Source: Prostheceraeus crozeri (lineage: Eukaryota; Platyhelminthes; Polycladida; Euryleptidae). From it: a stretch of DNA of 64,000 bases. This document shows, piece after piece, positions 10,485-22,826 of this stretch; positions within the stretch are counted from its first letter, which is position 1; each line of letters opens with the position of its first letter. Location: NCBI GenBank assembly GCA_907163375.1, contig CAJQUW010003595.1:1-64000 (forward strand), read 5' to 3'. The notes beneath the pieces were generated by a model, which saw nothing but the letters and a program-made list of their open reading frames with translations, had not been told where the DNA came from and made no database searches. The position numbers and the translations under genes are program-made.

Positions 10485-13400
10485 TCTCCCCCTTCTTTAG
10501 GAAGAAATATTCTATTTTCAACCTTACGCGGCGACATAATATATGATAATTCGAGAATCAAAATTGCTCTACTAGTTACCTTTCAATGCGGCTTAATATA
10601 ATCAACTCCCGCATTTTGTGAACCTTTGATCACTTGAACGATAAAAGTGAATCTTTGCATAAATAATGTCCATCGCAATTATCTGTCATTCAGATATTTT
10701 GTCTTCTTCAAATATCCAAGCGGCTCATGATCTGTTTGAAGTGTAAACTCATTGCCATATAGGTACAATTCAAATTTCCGCAAACCAAATACAATTGCGA
10801 GGCACTCGCGCTCCATCGTCGAATATTTCTGTTCACGCTCCAACAATTTGCGACCTCGCATAGCTAATCGGAAAGAGTTGGCCATCATGTTCCTGAAGTA
10901 GTACTGCTCCTATTCCAGTAAGGCTAGCATCAGTTCGCAAAATAAAAGGCTTTCTATTATCGGCTAACTTCAGTATCGGTTCTTGGGTTAGGGCCATCTT
11001 CAAGGAAAGAAACGCCTTCTCTTGGGCTTCACCCCATCTTACATTCTTGGGTTCCCCTTTTCGTGTCAACTCTGTCAATGGTGCCGTCTTTGATGCGTAG
11101 TCGGGTATAAATTCTCTATAAAACCCTGTCAGGCCAAGAAACGATCGTACATCTTTCTTTGTTATCGGTCTCTCAGCTTCTTTAATTTTTCTTACATTGT
11201 CAGTTTTGTAGTCCAATAATACCCTCACCGAGACGATGTCCCCAAAAATTCTATCTTTCTCTGACCGATGTCACACTTGGAAGGTCGGGCTGTTAATCCT
11301 GCTTCTTTTAATTTGGTCAATATTACTCTAAGAGTTTGTCGATGATGTTCCCATGTTTCTGTATGGATCAAAATATCATCCAGATAATTACAGACTCCTG
11401 GTATGCCGTGTAACAATTCGCGCAAACACCTGGACAATGTAGACCCAGAATTTTTCATTCCGAAAGGCATACGTTTGTGAAAGCGTATTTACCATCCACA
11501 GTAACAAACGCGGTCTTAGGGATGTCTTCCTTTGCTACAGGGATCTGCCAAAATCATTTACTCAAATCGATCTTAGTAAAGTAATTATCCGAGATAATTC
11601 TTGTACCAAAGTCTTGCATAATCGGCAATGGCTCGGGATCGAATACTGTCACCTTATTCAATTGTCTGTAGTCGACACAAAATTCTGTTGGAGCCGTCCT
11701 TCTTCTTAACCAGCACCAGTGGGGCGGCGTAAGGAGAGTCAGATCGTTCGATGATCCCCGACCAGAGCATTTCATCTAAATCATTTTTGAGTGACTCCCG
11801 GAGCTGTAGGGTACTGTATACGGGCGTAAAGAGATTGGCTTGTCATCATGAGTTTCACCATATGCTCAGTTAGCATACACAATCCTGGGGCATCGGTAAA
11901 AACTACACCAAACTCGTCAATTATTGATTGAATTTCAGTCATCTGATCTTTGGTCAATTTATCACTAATTCTTACATCTTGAATAGTCTCTTTTGAGCTT
12001 AAATTATTGATTTCTATCAGATCTTCAACTGAAACTTCATCATCTTGTTCGTAGTCATGGATCACGCCAGCACATGCCTTCTGAATCACTCCATCACGTT
12101 GTGTGTGATGACCCGCAGTCTCGCTCGAGATGTCACGTCGATGATATTGTTTCAGCAGGTTAATATGAAAAGTTTTCTCTTCTCCCTTGACAGCGATTCT
12201 GTAGTCGTTGATTCCAACTTGCCTTTTGACGACAAATGGACCCTTCCACTGCATCAACAACTTATTGGTATCAGTCGGCAGCATCACCAGTACCTCGTCA
12301 CCTTCGCTTAATTTTCTCGCTTTCGTCTTCTTATCAAAGAGAATCTTTTGTTTCGTTTGGGCTGACTCAAGATTGTTAAGAGCAATTTTCATTGTTTCTT
12401 CAATCCGTTCGCGCAGTTCGAAAGCGTATTGGTAACTGCTTCTAACCTCAGATTCGTCTGTTTTACCGGTCCACAGCTCTCTCAGTATCTGCATGGGACC
12501 TCTCACTGTCCGTCCGTATAGCAGCTCGAATGGTGCAAATCCCGTGGATTCCTGTGGGACCTCTCTGTACGCGAACAAAAGAGGGTCCAGGTAGCGATCC
12601 CACTGTTTGGGCTGCTCACTGCACAATCGCTTCAACATCTTCTTCAGGGTACCGTTATATACCGTTCCACAAGACCATTTCCCATCGGATGATATGGCGA
12701 CGTCGTCAATTGCTTCGTCCCCCAGCAATTGGACTACTTGACTCATGCATTCTGACACAAATTGTGTGCCGAGATCGCTCAATACTTCCTCCGGGACTCC
12801 TACCGTGAGTAGATGCTAACGAGGGCCTCAGCTACCGCTTCTGTTGAAATATTTCGTAATGCTATTGCTTCTGGGTATCGCGTTGCGTAATCAATCAACG
12901 TCAACACATACTTATGTCCTTGATCACTTGCTGGATATATCGGTCCAATCAAATCTATCGCCACTCGCTTGAAAGCTGTATCAATAAGTGGCATCTTTCC
13001 CAATGGCGCTTTAGGAATTCGCCCCCTATCCACAGTTTTCTGACATATGTCACACGATTGACAAAACCTTCTGACATCACTTTCAGCCGAGGCCAGAAGA
13101 AACAGCTTAGTATCTTATTACTGGTTTTCGTAATACCCATGTGTGCACCAAACAGAGACTCGTGTGCTATCTCCATCACCATTTTTCTTAATGATTTAGG
13201 AACCATGACTTGTAGGATCGGTTGTCCTTGATTTATATTCTCGTGCTCAAATTTTCTGTACAATATGTCGTCAATTTTCACATACATTCTATCCCTTTCC
13301 CTTTGGTTTTCTCATTCTTTCGGGTTTCGCTTCCTCGTATTGTCTCATCTTCAGTCTGCAGACATTTTAGAGTCTCACGGTCTACCCTCAACTGGTCTTC

Positions 13401-15200
13401 GAATTTTGGCGGTTTCAAGGGAACATCTGCTCTCTTCCTCATTAACCGTGTAGCCACTCCGCCGAACTTGCAATCATTACTGTCTTCCTGATAAGGCCTC
13501 CTAGCTCCAGGAATATTTCCTATACATAAGTCGTAAAGAGCATCAGGGAAACATATCGCTCTTACCTCGCCCACAAAAAATGGTGTATCAACCTGGATTA
13601 TCGCAATCTCTCCTTCTGTAACTGTGTTATCGACCCTTGCCATGTAACATTTCTCACCAGTGTATTGCTCAGGTTTCACAAACTTTTTCTTCGTAACTAC
13701 ATAATTGCAACCAGAGTCTCTCAGAACTTGAACCTTTTCTGTTCCCACAAATCCTTCTGCAACCGGCATTTCGTCATCTTCTCAGTTAGTTCAGCCCCTC
13801 CACTCCCGATAATTTTAACCGATTTGCCCCCAGCCAAATTGTCGCCTTCAATAAACTCCTCAAGCCAGGGTACCTCAGGTGCATTGTTTTCCTCAGTCTT
13901 ATCAATGGTCGGACTGCCTCACTCGCATGTCATCTCCCATTGACGAACTTTGCATTGCGTGATTTTCTTTTGTTCCGTTACGGTGCAGTCCCCGTCCGGC
14001 TGCCGCCTTCCCTCAACCTTGACTGGGCAATTCTTCGCAAAGTGACCCACCTTAGAGCATTTATAGCACCTCTTTGGCACGGTTCCATTCCTTACAGTGG
14101 GACAACGGAATGCCTTATGACCAAACTTATTGCATGCTCGACATTGAATTGTACCTACGTCACGGTTGTAATCATCTGTCACATGGTTCAGGGAAGGGGA
14201 ACCAGTATTGTTTCGCCTAACATCACGTCGGTCAATTTTGACAACATCATATTTTCTGTCTTTCTTTACTCCTAACTCTCCAAATTTCTTGTCATGTGCT
14301 GTTAAGAAATCTTCTGCTGTGTGGGCTAAGCCTTGTAAGTTGAAAGACGGATTCAACTTTAGGAAAGTCGCTAGGTCACTTGGGCAAGACGAAAGAAATT
14401 GCTCTCTTATCATGAGCTCACAGACACCAGTCTTTGAATTTTCAACTTGAGCTAGATCTATCCACTTCTCTAAATAATTCTGCAGCCTAGTCAGGAATTG
14501 CTCAGGATTTTCATCAATATCTGGCCTTGCTTCTCGAAATTTGTTTCGATATCCGTCCTCAGTCAGATCGTACCTTTTCAGAAGAGCCGATTTCAATTTA
14601 TTATAATCACGTGCGTCCTCGTCAGTCATGCGCGAATATACATCGAGTGCTCTTCCACTCAACAAACTGCTTAAACAACTGGCCCAAGTTTCAGTCGGCC
14701 AGTCCATCACCTTGGCACTACGTTCAAAACGCAATAAATAGCTGTCCAGCTCATCCTTGCCATCTACAAACGATGGCATCTTGGGTGTTTTGTATGCTTT
14801 CTGACTATCGCTTGCTCTAGCACTACCAACTGTTACGGATAGTTTCAAGCGCTCCAGTTCGAATTCTCTTTCTCTATTTCTCTCTTCTCTTTCATCGGCA
14901 GCGCGTTTCAGTTCTCTTGCTCTTTGTCTCTCTTCTCGCTCTTCACGTTCCAGCACAAATGATCTCAGTTCTGCACCCTCTAATCCCAGCTTTTGGCCTA
15001 TGTCAATTAATCTATCCATTATGAGATTGATTAGAATAAGGGCATTTAGTAAAGCTGTTAGTTATGAACTTACTAGGTATACACTCTAGATAATTACCTT
15101 TTACTGACCTTATCAAAATAATTAACCCTCGCTACAATGAGTAAATTGAAAAATCTTTTAATGACACAATAAGGTAAGTAATCTCCAACTTTAACGCACG
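9990..15200 (-). mobile_element. Ty3/Gypsy LTR retrotransposon of Gmr1-like domain order (fossil)
   Basis: On the minus strand the parts run as follows. Gag is near 15.0-13.9 kb, with an arginine/glutamate-rich N-terminal coil and two CCHC knuckles (CRACNKFGHKAFRC and CYKCSKVGHFAKNC). A protease-like region near 13.8-13.3 kb contains RDSGC. Integrase follows near 13.3-12.3 kb: a zinc-site part with HESLFGAHMG, then a core with DLIGP and DLGTQFVS. Reverse transcriptase comes next (about 11.8-11.2 kb, FGMKNS and YLDDILIH), then RNase H (about 11.2-10.7 kb, TDASLTGIGAVLL and TDHEPLGYL). Integrase before reverse transcriptase is the Copia order, but the RT and integrase are Gypsy-like, which defines Gmr1-type elements. 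The downstream LTR is clear; the upstream LTR was not found. The element is broken, with several coding breaks. Confidence 0.85.
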
Positions 15201-16984
15201 GTTTTACACCTTAGACTGCCAACCCCGATGATATACTGTATTGAAAAACTCAATTGAAAAACATGAAACTTGACGAATTAATAAGCATAAATGACATGAG
15301 AAACGGTGCCAATCGAGGTCCCAAGTGGAGCACAGATCTCAGTTGGAGGGGCTTGGCACCCTCGGCCCCCCTCTGACTACGAGGCCGATGACTGAAGACG
15401 CAATTTTTATCGATGCATATTTCAATGCCCATCACCGAAGGTGCTGAACGCATATAATCGTGTTATTGATCATTTCAGAATTTAACCAGTGATAAATGGG
15501 AATAGAGAACACGAAAATTTTCTTATTTTGCCCATGTTGCTTCTGATCATTGATCAGTTGTCATGGAAAAGGGACACGCTTTCCTAGTCTCAGAATCCTC
15601 TTCCGACAACTCCAACAAATTCAGCATGCAACCGAACCGCCGGTACAGAGCCACTCGACCTCAGAGACAGTCAACCTCAAGACGTCCACACACATATCAC
15701 CGACGCAAGCAGTACAGAACTCCAAGCCTCAACCGTAGCCGCAAGCTCAAGCTACCTTTTCATCCCTTCCTTCGGCATCCGAATCTCCGTTATGCGCATC
15801 TAAGAATGAATATGAGGCAGACGTGTCTGGACAGATTCCTCCGAATCTAGCGCACCAACTTGAATCCATCCGCAGACAGCTGGAGACAGTCACCTTCAAA
15901 GCAGCGCAGGGAGCCGTGGCAGCCAGTCCGTAACTGGCAATTTCTTCTGATCAATCCTCTGAACACCACTGGACCGCAGAGAACCGTCGCGCGGTAGCTT
16001 TTCTCAACAATCTCCTCACAATTTCTGACGTTCCAGCGCTCCACCCCAGCAGTCAACGATCGCCTGGCCTTCCTTAGAGCAGCCGGCCGCTTCAGTTGGT
16101 TCCACGCTCTCGCCTTGGCCAATTAAAGAGACGCCCAGGCCCTCGGACTGCACGCCCTCGTACCTGTACGATAATGATGTGCAGCTGTTTTGACAAGTGG
16201 TTTCGAGGGTGGTAATCTACTGTCGCAGTATATGAAAGTTACGAAAATCATCGGATAGAAGCGGAAAATTAGGTGCTAATATTACAAAAACATTCATCCC
16301 TTTTAGTTCAGACTTTTTAGGTCTGTGATTAACCTATAGGCAGGCATCTTTATCTTTAGTATTACTAATATTCTGGAAAAAGTTTTAAATCAACTGAAAA
16401 TTTGTCAATGCATTGAATGAGGAGGCAAATAGTACACATGTGAAAGAAATGTCAGCAGAATTCATAGTTCTAGGAATTTATTAATTGAGGACAATACTTC
16501 CATTCATTCATTCCGCGATGTAGTTCCACGACCATTGCAAACAATACAATGAAACATATTTCGTTACAGAAAGTGGTAAGTCACCAAGAATCATGCAACA
16601 TAAGGAATTAAATTGGATTTCATTCAAAAAGCAAAGTGTATTCGCAAAGGTTTGTAATTAACTGAAATAACAAAAGGTTCCTGTCAACTTCTCTTATCCT
16701 GCGATGTGAGGTTCTTCTGACCTGAAAGGGCTTCAACAGCGCAATACCTTGGAAAACCATTTTGAATATTGTCGAGTGACGACTCAAATACCTCATGCCG
16801 CCTGCTTTAATTTGCAATTTTCGTATCTATAATATTATACTTAAAAACATTTTTTGACATCTTAAAATGAAAGCTGATGCTGCCGGAGAAGAAATAGTCA
16901 AAGGTGCTATGAATATCCAGACGAAAATGTGAATCGAACATGCGAAGTAATTGACTTAACTTATTATTTTTCCTCTTTAAATAT
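15201..16984. other. unexplained block with a GC-richer, coding-like core at about 15.55-16.13 kb
   Basis: The stretch from 15,563 (ATG) to about 16,130 is distinctly richer in G and C than its surroundings, with codon-like texture on the plus strand. One frame starts MEKGHAFLVSESSSDNSN and continues rich in Arg, Ser, Pro and Thr; a second frame further on includes LNNLLTISDVPALHP. I recognise neither. It could be the gag-like or ORF1-like part of a retroelement, or host coding remnant. No boundary repeats were seen. The rest of the interval is ordinary AT-rich DNA. Confidence 0.35.
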
Positions 16985-19520
16985 CTGGTTACCTGCATCT
17001 GGTCAGAAGATGGGGAAGCGAGGAGGTGCAGAAACTGCTGGATATGGTGGACCAGGCGGTGGACAAGGAATCGACCCGGATGAAGAAGACGCATTGCGAC
17101 AAGTGGATAAGATGGACCGGTGAACCGTATCCTGAGCGAAATGTGAAGCTGAACTGGGCACCAGTGTTCCACTTTCCCTATTGTGACAGTTTTCTGTGTA
17201 GAGTCCCTGAGCCTTCTCAAAGTACTAGCGTTGTTCTTGACTCTCAGCATAGTGAGTGTGAGAATCAGATACCAGCTGATATCAGCTATCTTCTTGAGAA
17301 AGGACCGAGTTATCGGATCCAGAATATTGTGAATGAGCAACTAGTTAAAGACACTGAGAGGGAGCTTGATGCTCTGACCTACCGTTTGCGCTGGAGCAAA
17401 GTGTTCAACTCCACTGATAGGGAGGATAATGCCGACACTGACTTGACCATACCGTTTTTTAAAAACCGCACCATTCTTACTCCTAAAGCGATGAGGAAAC
17501 TGAGGCTAAGCTGAAACTCTTCCGCATAGAAGTAATGAATCTAATCAAAAAACAACATAACAACAAAAAAGTAAAAGAACTTAACAAATCCATTAAAGTT
17601 ACCCGCAATTGCCTTAAAAGTAATGAGCTTACTGTAAAAGTGACTGATAAGACTAATAAACTCGTGATTATTGAAGAAGAAGATATAATAAAACGGACGG
17701 AAGAACTTCTGAACGACGGAGAGACCTACAAACCTTTAACCAAGTCCAGAGTGAATAGCACAGAAAACCAAGCTAATAGAATGATAAAATCTACATGTAA
17801 AAATTTTACTAGAAATCAGATAGAGCGTCTCTATAGCACAGGAACCGAGCTGCCTCGTTCCACGTGACTATTAAAGATCATAAAGATAAGTGGAAGGATC
17901 GTATCCTTTGCGTCCTATAGCATCTTGTAGGAATACGCCAACTGAAAAATAGATTGGCTCGTGACTAAAATCTTGTCTCAATTAACTCAGTTCGTACCGT
18001 CACATATCAAGAACGCCGAAGACTTAGTTGTTCAGCTGCAACGCCTTAAATATAAGCCTAACTGCACATTCATATCCTTAGATGTTAAAAACCTTTATCC
18101 TAGCATCCCCATCTCTGATGGCATAAAACAAGTTACCGATTTTGTCTCTGAAAATTGGAATAAAATAAATAGTTACGGATTGGATATGGATTCAGTTTCA
18201 AAAATGTTAAATTTCATATGTCACAACTACGAAATTAGGTATAACAACAAGCACTATCTGCAAATTAAAGGCTGCCCAATGTGATCCTACTTCAGTCCAC
18301 CGTTTGCTATTATTTATTTACATAGGTTAGAGACTGTGGCCTTAAGCGAGTTGAAAAATAGATTTAATATTAGCCCGGATCTCTATGCTCGCTGCATAGA
18401 CGACATAATTATAGGCCCATTTGAAAAAGAATTTGACTTCTCCGTAATCTTGGACGTTTTTAATAGTATTAACGAAAACATTAAATTCACCATAGAGATT
18501 CCAGAAGAAGGAGTTTTAAACTTCGATTTAAGCATTCACATAAAAGAAGGAGAACTGAATTACAGCTGGTTCGAAAAGCCTTTTCACTCCGGTACCTCTT
18601 TGCGTATAGATAGTTACGTTCCTGGTCACGTTAAAAATAACTACCTAAGGAATACAGTAGAATATGTTCAAAAAAGATGCAGCTCGCAAGCTTCCTTTGA
18701 CAGTGCTAAGACCAAGTTAAAGAAAAAATTCCAACACAACGGTTTCTATGCTAACAGCATATTTAAAAATATAAAGCACAAGCAAAAATCCAAGTCAACA
18801 AAAATAAAACCAATATCCTAAAAATTAAATACGTGAATGATAGCACCAACCGTCAAATTCGTACCCTCATCAGAAATTATGACTTACCTGTATCATTGGT
18901 TGATGTCCCTAACTCTAACTTATATAATAATCTTCAATGCAAACCTAGAATTGAAAAGCACGAAAATTGTATTGCCTGTAATCGCCTACCCAGCAATTAC
19001 ACTTGTTCAAGCAAATTTTTAGTTTACAAGTTTACTTGCAATTTTTGCCACAATACGTACGTCGGGCAGACAAGTCGCCCTTTTAAATTCCGCTTCAATG
19101 AACACAGTCGGTCTTTCAATAGTAATATCAGCAGTGCTTTGGCTGACCACAGAATTAATTGTTATCAGGTTTCCTCTATTGACGACTTCACATTAGATAT
19201 CTTGGAAAAATGCAAGGAGTCCGGTGGACACTCGGTTGAGTGAAGCTCGTTTTATTAAATGCCTGAAGCCTACGATAAACCGTAAACACGAATTGATCGA
19301 TTTCTGATGTCTGATTCTCACACCCCTCACCAGAACGTATAAAAGGACAACGCTCTAAGATAGAGCGCTCTCCTGTGATGTACTGACGTTTTTAGCCGTA
19401 GGTCTTATCTGTTTTGCCTCTGAAGAAGCGTGAACACGCGAAACGTTGGGCCTGTACATATTGTTTTTAGTAATTCTTTTAGCCAATAAACCTAAGAAGA
19501 CACCCCTGTGCTTTTGAATC
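16985..19520 (+). mobile_element. Penelope-like element, 5'-truncated and frameshifted
   Basis: Plus-strand pieces run in Penelope order. An N-terminal region near 17.0-17.5 kb includes WGSEEVQKLLDMV and LNWAPVFHFPYCD. Reverse transcriptase pieces follow (17.54-18.82 kb), including SLDVKNLYPSIPI and the catalytic-type motif RCIDDIIIGP. A GIY-YIG endonuclease region at 18.83-19.24 kb has a Cys pair (CIACNRLP), LVYKFTCNFC and TYVGQTSRPFKFRFNEH, which carries the GIY-YIG-type YVGQT and the downstream Arg. GIY-YIG plus this RT defines Penelope-like elements. Stops or frameshifts separate the pieces at about 17.51, 17.87-17.96, 18.28-18.34 and 18.82 kb, so the copy is dead. The tail (19.25-19.5 kb) carries a hammerhead-like motif. 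Both ends are approximate. Confidence 0.85.
19420..19444 (+). ncRNA. hammerhead-ribozyme-like core in the Penelope tail
   Basis: The order CTGAAGA, a 5-bp hairpin (GCGTG, loop AA, CACGC), then GAAAC follows the hammerhead pattern CUGANGA / stem II / GAAA. One extra A (19427) lies between CUGAAGA and stem II, and a convincing stem I could not be built from the flanks, so this is probably a decayed or variant form. Penelope-like elements are known to carry hammerhead motifs in their terminal repeats, which supports homology rather than chance. Activity cannot be claimed. Confidence 0.4.
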
Positions 19521-20800
19521 ACTTGCGACATGAAAAGTCTTCTGTATGCGGCTATCATGCTCTTTAAATATCGGCTATAAGCAAGCCTCTTCAATTTTTG
19601 AAGTAATTTAGTCGACATCAAAAATTTTATGGTGCTCTCAGCCAACTGTGATGTCGTTAATTTCTTTTATGTGTGACTTAAAGTCTTCTGGGCATCCTTG
19701 TCTATTTACTATGAAATTGCAAACACGAGCGATTAAAATTGCATACTTTTATAGAAAAAATTGAAAAGAGCATGAAAAGCACGCTTTCTTCATTTCACGA
19801 AGTAAGCCTCTCTTTCATACTCACATCTGGAATATATGCATTGAAGCGAATTCACTTCATTTCATTCCTCCTCACAGATATGAAATATTAACTGCTGTAT
19901 ATTGCAAGAAAATTGTACAATGACAAATTTACCCTAAATCCAATAAGATATCCCAGACTTCAGCGGTAGGAATTTCAGACACCATAGAGAAATCTAATCT
20001 ACAAAAAAGCAATGGTGGATTTAAAGCAACATTTTAGTTTAGTGGCATAAATCTGTGATAAACATGTTATACCATATAATCTATCATTGTTACTGAGTAA
20101 GTAGGGTTGTCAGCCGATATTTCACATGTCATTTTTCTATGAAAGTCGTTTATATATACTGCCTGACATAAAAAATGCTCCACTCAAATATATGAACTTT
20201 ATTCCACTCACACTCATGAATTATAAGATAGCATTTTATATAAAACATTGTATTTGAATAAATGGGAGACATTAGTACCGAGTATGTCCTCCCCGCACTG
20301 AAATGTGCATGCACAGCTGTAATTACTAAGTATTGATGCATATAATTTATTTGATTGAAATTTGAATGTCAACTCAAGTAGGCATGACGCATTGAGCTGT
20401 ATTAGAACGCTGACCGAATTCACTTTCGTTTGATAGCTTGTTTATAATGTTTCCTTTGTTGCGAAGGTTAACATTGAAACATAATATTCCACCTTGATCT
20501 GATACAGAACAGCTGTCAGCACTTAAAATATTATGTAGTTAAAATGTTTCGCTAGCAGTGAAGCGAATTATTGAGTTGTGTATTTGAAATCTCCTACCTC
20601 AAAATAAATCAGGGGAATTACAATTAACATTTTCTGATAAACTTGCATAACTGATATCGTCCCAGTTTTTCAAACAGTCGGTGAGTTTTGACCTCCATGT
20701 AAAACCGGACACTTCCTGACCACTACAGTCTGATGACGAATAAAATGAAGAAATGCAAAAGTGCTTACTATCCATATATTTTCGATAACTAATTTTGGCC
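19521..20800. other. intergenic stretch downstream of LRR copy 2
   Basis: AT-rich sequence without recognisable coding potential or transposon ends. About 20.76-20.86 kb matches 60.41-60.48 kb (TTTTCGATAACTAA and ATGAAAATCAATATT), so the 3' flank of the LRR genes was duplicated along with the genes. Confidence 0.5.
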
Positions 20801-20806
20801 TTCGCC

Positions 20807-20812
20807 TTTATT
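20807..20812 (-). promoter_or_regulatory. polyadenylation signal of LRR copy 2
   Basis: AATAAA on the minus strand, about 78 bases beyond the stop codon of LRR copy 2. Position and orientation fit a short 3' UTR. The matching site near LRR copy 3 is altered. Confidence 0.55.
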
Positions 20813-20889
20813 CTAATAGTACATGAAAATCAATATTATACAGTAAATCGACGTTTTTCTTCACAAATAAAAGGAGTAAAGCAAATTAT

Positions 20890-21798
20890 CTATTGCCACT
20901 TATTTTTCTTGAAGTTAAGTGAAAGTTTTAAGAGAAATTTGGCGATTTTGGATAGGCCGTTAACTATGTCGTTATCCGAACTTGTTATGTTTCTGTAGCA
21001 AAGTAAATCCTCAACTTTTAGATCATGAAGTTTTTTCCCTTTCAACTCATGAGGTGCTGAGCATTTGAAGCCATGAGTATTTATGCGAGGCGGGTATGAC
21101 CTTGTGTAGTTGACAAGCCATTTCAAATTACAGTCACAAACCCAAGGATTATCACCCAGTTCCACGGGCCCTCTAATATCCTTACATGCATCGAAACTTT
21201 GCTGCATTTTTCTTGGAAGTGTTCGAAGCAAATTATCTTCCAATTTGAAAAATCGTAGACAACCCAATCCAGCAAATGAATGGTCATGGAGTTGAAGACC
21301 TCCGATGGAATGATCCAGTCCAATAATTCTAAGATCTTGCAATCCAAAGAAAAATCTATTTGGAACTTCGCCCAGTGGATTGTAAGATAGATATAATACC
21401 TGCAATTGACTGATTGTCTGTAATGTATTGATCTTCAAGCCTTCACCTATTTTCAATTCATTCCTGCTTAATTCCAAGTAATTCAAGTCTTTCAATCGAA
21501 TGAATGCACGAGGAGAAATAGTTCGAATTCTGTTATCATTTGCCATTATAGTATCGATTCCTTCCCAAGAAGTAAAGGAATTATCTTTGAACGCAGTGAT
21601 TTTATTATTGTCAATGAGCAATCGTAGCATTGATCGCTTCTTCGAATTCTCAGGAACATCTGCCAAGCACCTATCTGTACAATTTACTTGTAATTTGATG
21701 TACAAGTATTTGCAATCTTTGTTTCCATTGACATGATGAAAAGCCGCAATGATATGAAAGACGACAAAGCTTATCATGAGATTATCCTTGACACGCAT
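20890..21798 (-). CDS. secreted leucine-rich-repeat protein, copy 2
   Basis: From the ATG at 21798 the product is about 302 residues. It opens MRVKDNLMISFVVFHIIAAF, a signal-peptide-like start (basic residues, then a hydrophobic core) ending near HHVNG. Two Cys follow (DCKYLY, VNCTDRC), then about six LRRs (for example LRLLIDNNKI, LNYLELSRNEL, LQVLYLSYNPL) and a four-cysteine LRR cap (NPWVCDCNLKWLVNY, FKCSAPHELKGKKL, LLCYRN). A short hydrophobic-basic tail ends the protein. There is no transmembrane segment after the cap, so it is probably secreted. An upstream in-frame ATG (21846) exists, but a strong splice acceptor (TTCTTTGCTGCAG, exon from 21823) lies between, so I favour 21798. LRR plus cap proteins bind extracellular partners; an immune or adhesion role is possible but unshown. 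Copies 1 and 3 are paralogues on the same strand. Confidence 0.8.
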   Translation of the reverse strand: MRVKDNLMISFVVFHIIAAFHHVNGNKDCKYLYIKLQVNCTDRCLADVPENSKKRSMLRLLIDNNKITAFKDNSFTSWEGIDTIMANDNRIRTISPRAFIRLKDLNYLELSRNELKIGEGLKINTLQTISQLQVLYLSYNPLGEVPNRFFFGLQDLRIIGLDHSIGGLQLHDHSFAGLGCLRFFKLEDNLLRTLPRKMQQSFDACKDIRGPVELGDNPWVCDCNLKWLVNYTRSYPPRINTHGFKCSAPHELKGKKLHDLKVEDLLCYRNITSSDNDIVNGLSKIAKFLLKLSLNFKKNKWQ

Positions 21799-21822
21799 TC
21801 TGAGAAGAATTATTGTCGATAA

Positions 21823-21836
21823 TCTGCAGCAAAGAA
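21823..21836 (-). other. putative 3' splice site upstream of LRR copy 2
   Basis: On the minus strand a pyrimidine-rich run ending GCTGCAG stands about 25 bases before the favoured start codon. This suggests an intron in the 5' UTR or N-terminal region of the gene. Confidence 0.45.
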
Positions 21837-21846
21837 GGAAAATCAT

Positions 21847-22485
21847 TATGAATTAGTTCCAACACACATGAGGATGTAAAGTAGGATCGACGAACAGATT
21901 TTTTTTTCGTTGAGGCATAATTGATTTTAACAAGCGAAATATCAATTTTATCCGTGTGAGCTCGTAGCTTGCACTTGAGACAGATAGGCCAAAAGTCAGT
22001 GGAATACATCAGCGGGAATGATTGTCTCTCATTCCCAGGTAAACACCTAAGAATGCCACTTTTCAGGGCCACTTTTAACCATGCGGCCTGTGAGTTCTTT
22101 TTCAATTGAAAGAAAAGATACACAATCTATCATCGGACATACTCGTCCTAGAAAATCTATTAATTCTTTTGAGTGTAGAGAAGGATCTTTCACAACCACA
22201 ACTTGCACGCTAAGCGTGGTGAGTGTTTTGAGTAACTTCTCAGTCTCGGAAAAAAAATCTGAAAAACACGTATCAACAGTCTCAAAACCCTAATGCACTT
22301 ACTGTCTGACCAACGAACGCATTAGTTTCATGCAAAACTTACAATTTAGCGCGAAATTTGTCTGGCAAAACATGCATCATGTCGATAGAGTAGGTATGTT
22401 AGGTAGAGTGGTAACTCTGCATTTATTGAATCCCCAATGCACGTGTATACACTTTCAATTTTACTAAATGAACTCAAGGGAGATA
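21847..22485. other. intergenic stretch upstream of LRR copy 2
   Basis: Probably intron and 5' flank of LRR copy 2. No coding region or repeat was recognised before the pogo-type terminal repeat at 22488. Confidence 0.4.
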
Positions 22486-22826
22486 TACCGTAAAGCGGGG
22501 TAACTTGGAACAGTACATCAGAAACATTCGCTGCTTTTTTGGCGAACAGTCGAATATGCAAAATTTTCAAAATCGATTTTTTGATACTAATTTGCTAAGA
22601 AGGTTATCAAAATTATCTTGGATCCACATTATGCACGTATCTTAACTATTTCATCATGTACGAAAACACTGCAATAGTCGAATATGGTTAATTTTCCAAA
22701 TTTGATTTTTGGCGAACCGTCGAATATGAAACAAGACGGGACTTGTTAAGTTGAATAGCACCAAAATTGTTTCCTTATTGATATCTAGGTTGCCTCGTCG
22801 CAACAGTTTGATTGTCATCATGAGTC

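Noticed and set aside
12045-12311. plus-strand ORFs running through the Gmr1-like element
   Set aside because: They are antisense shadows of the integrase region on the minus strand.
15020-16200. 5' LTR of the Gmr1-like element
   Set aside because: No match to the LTR at 9990-10484 could be found upstream of the gag region, so none is annotated.
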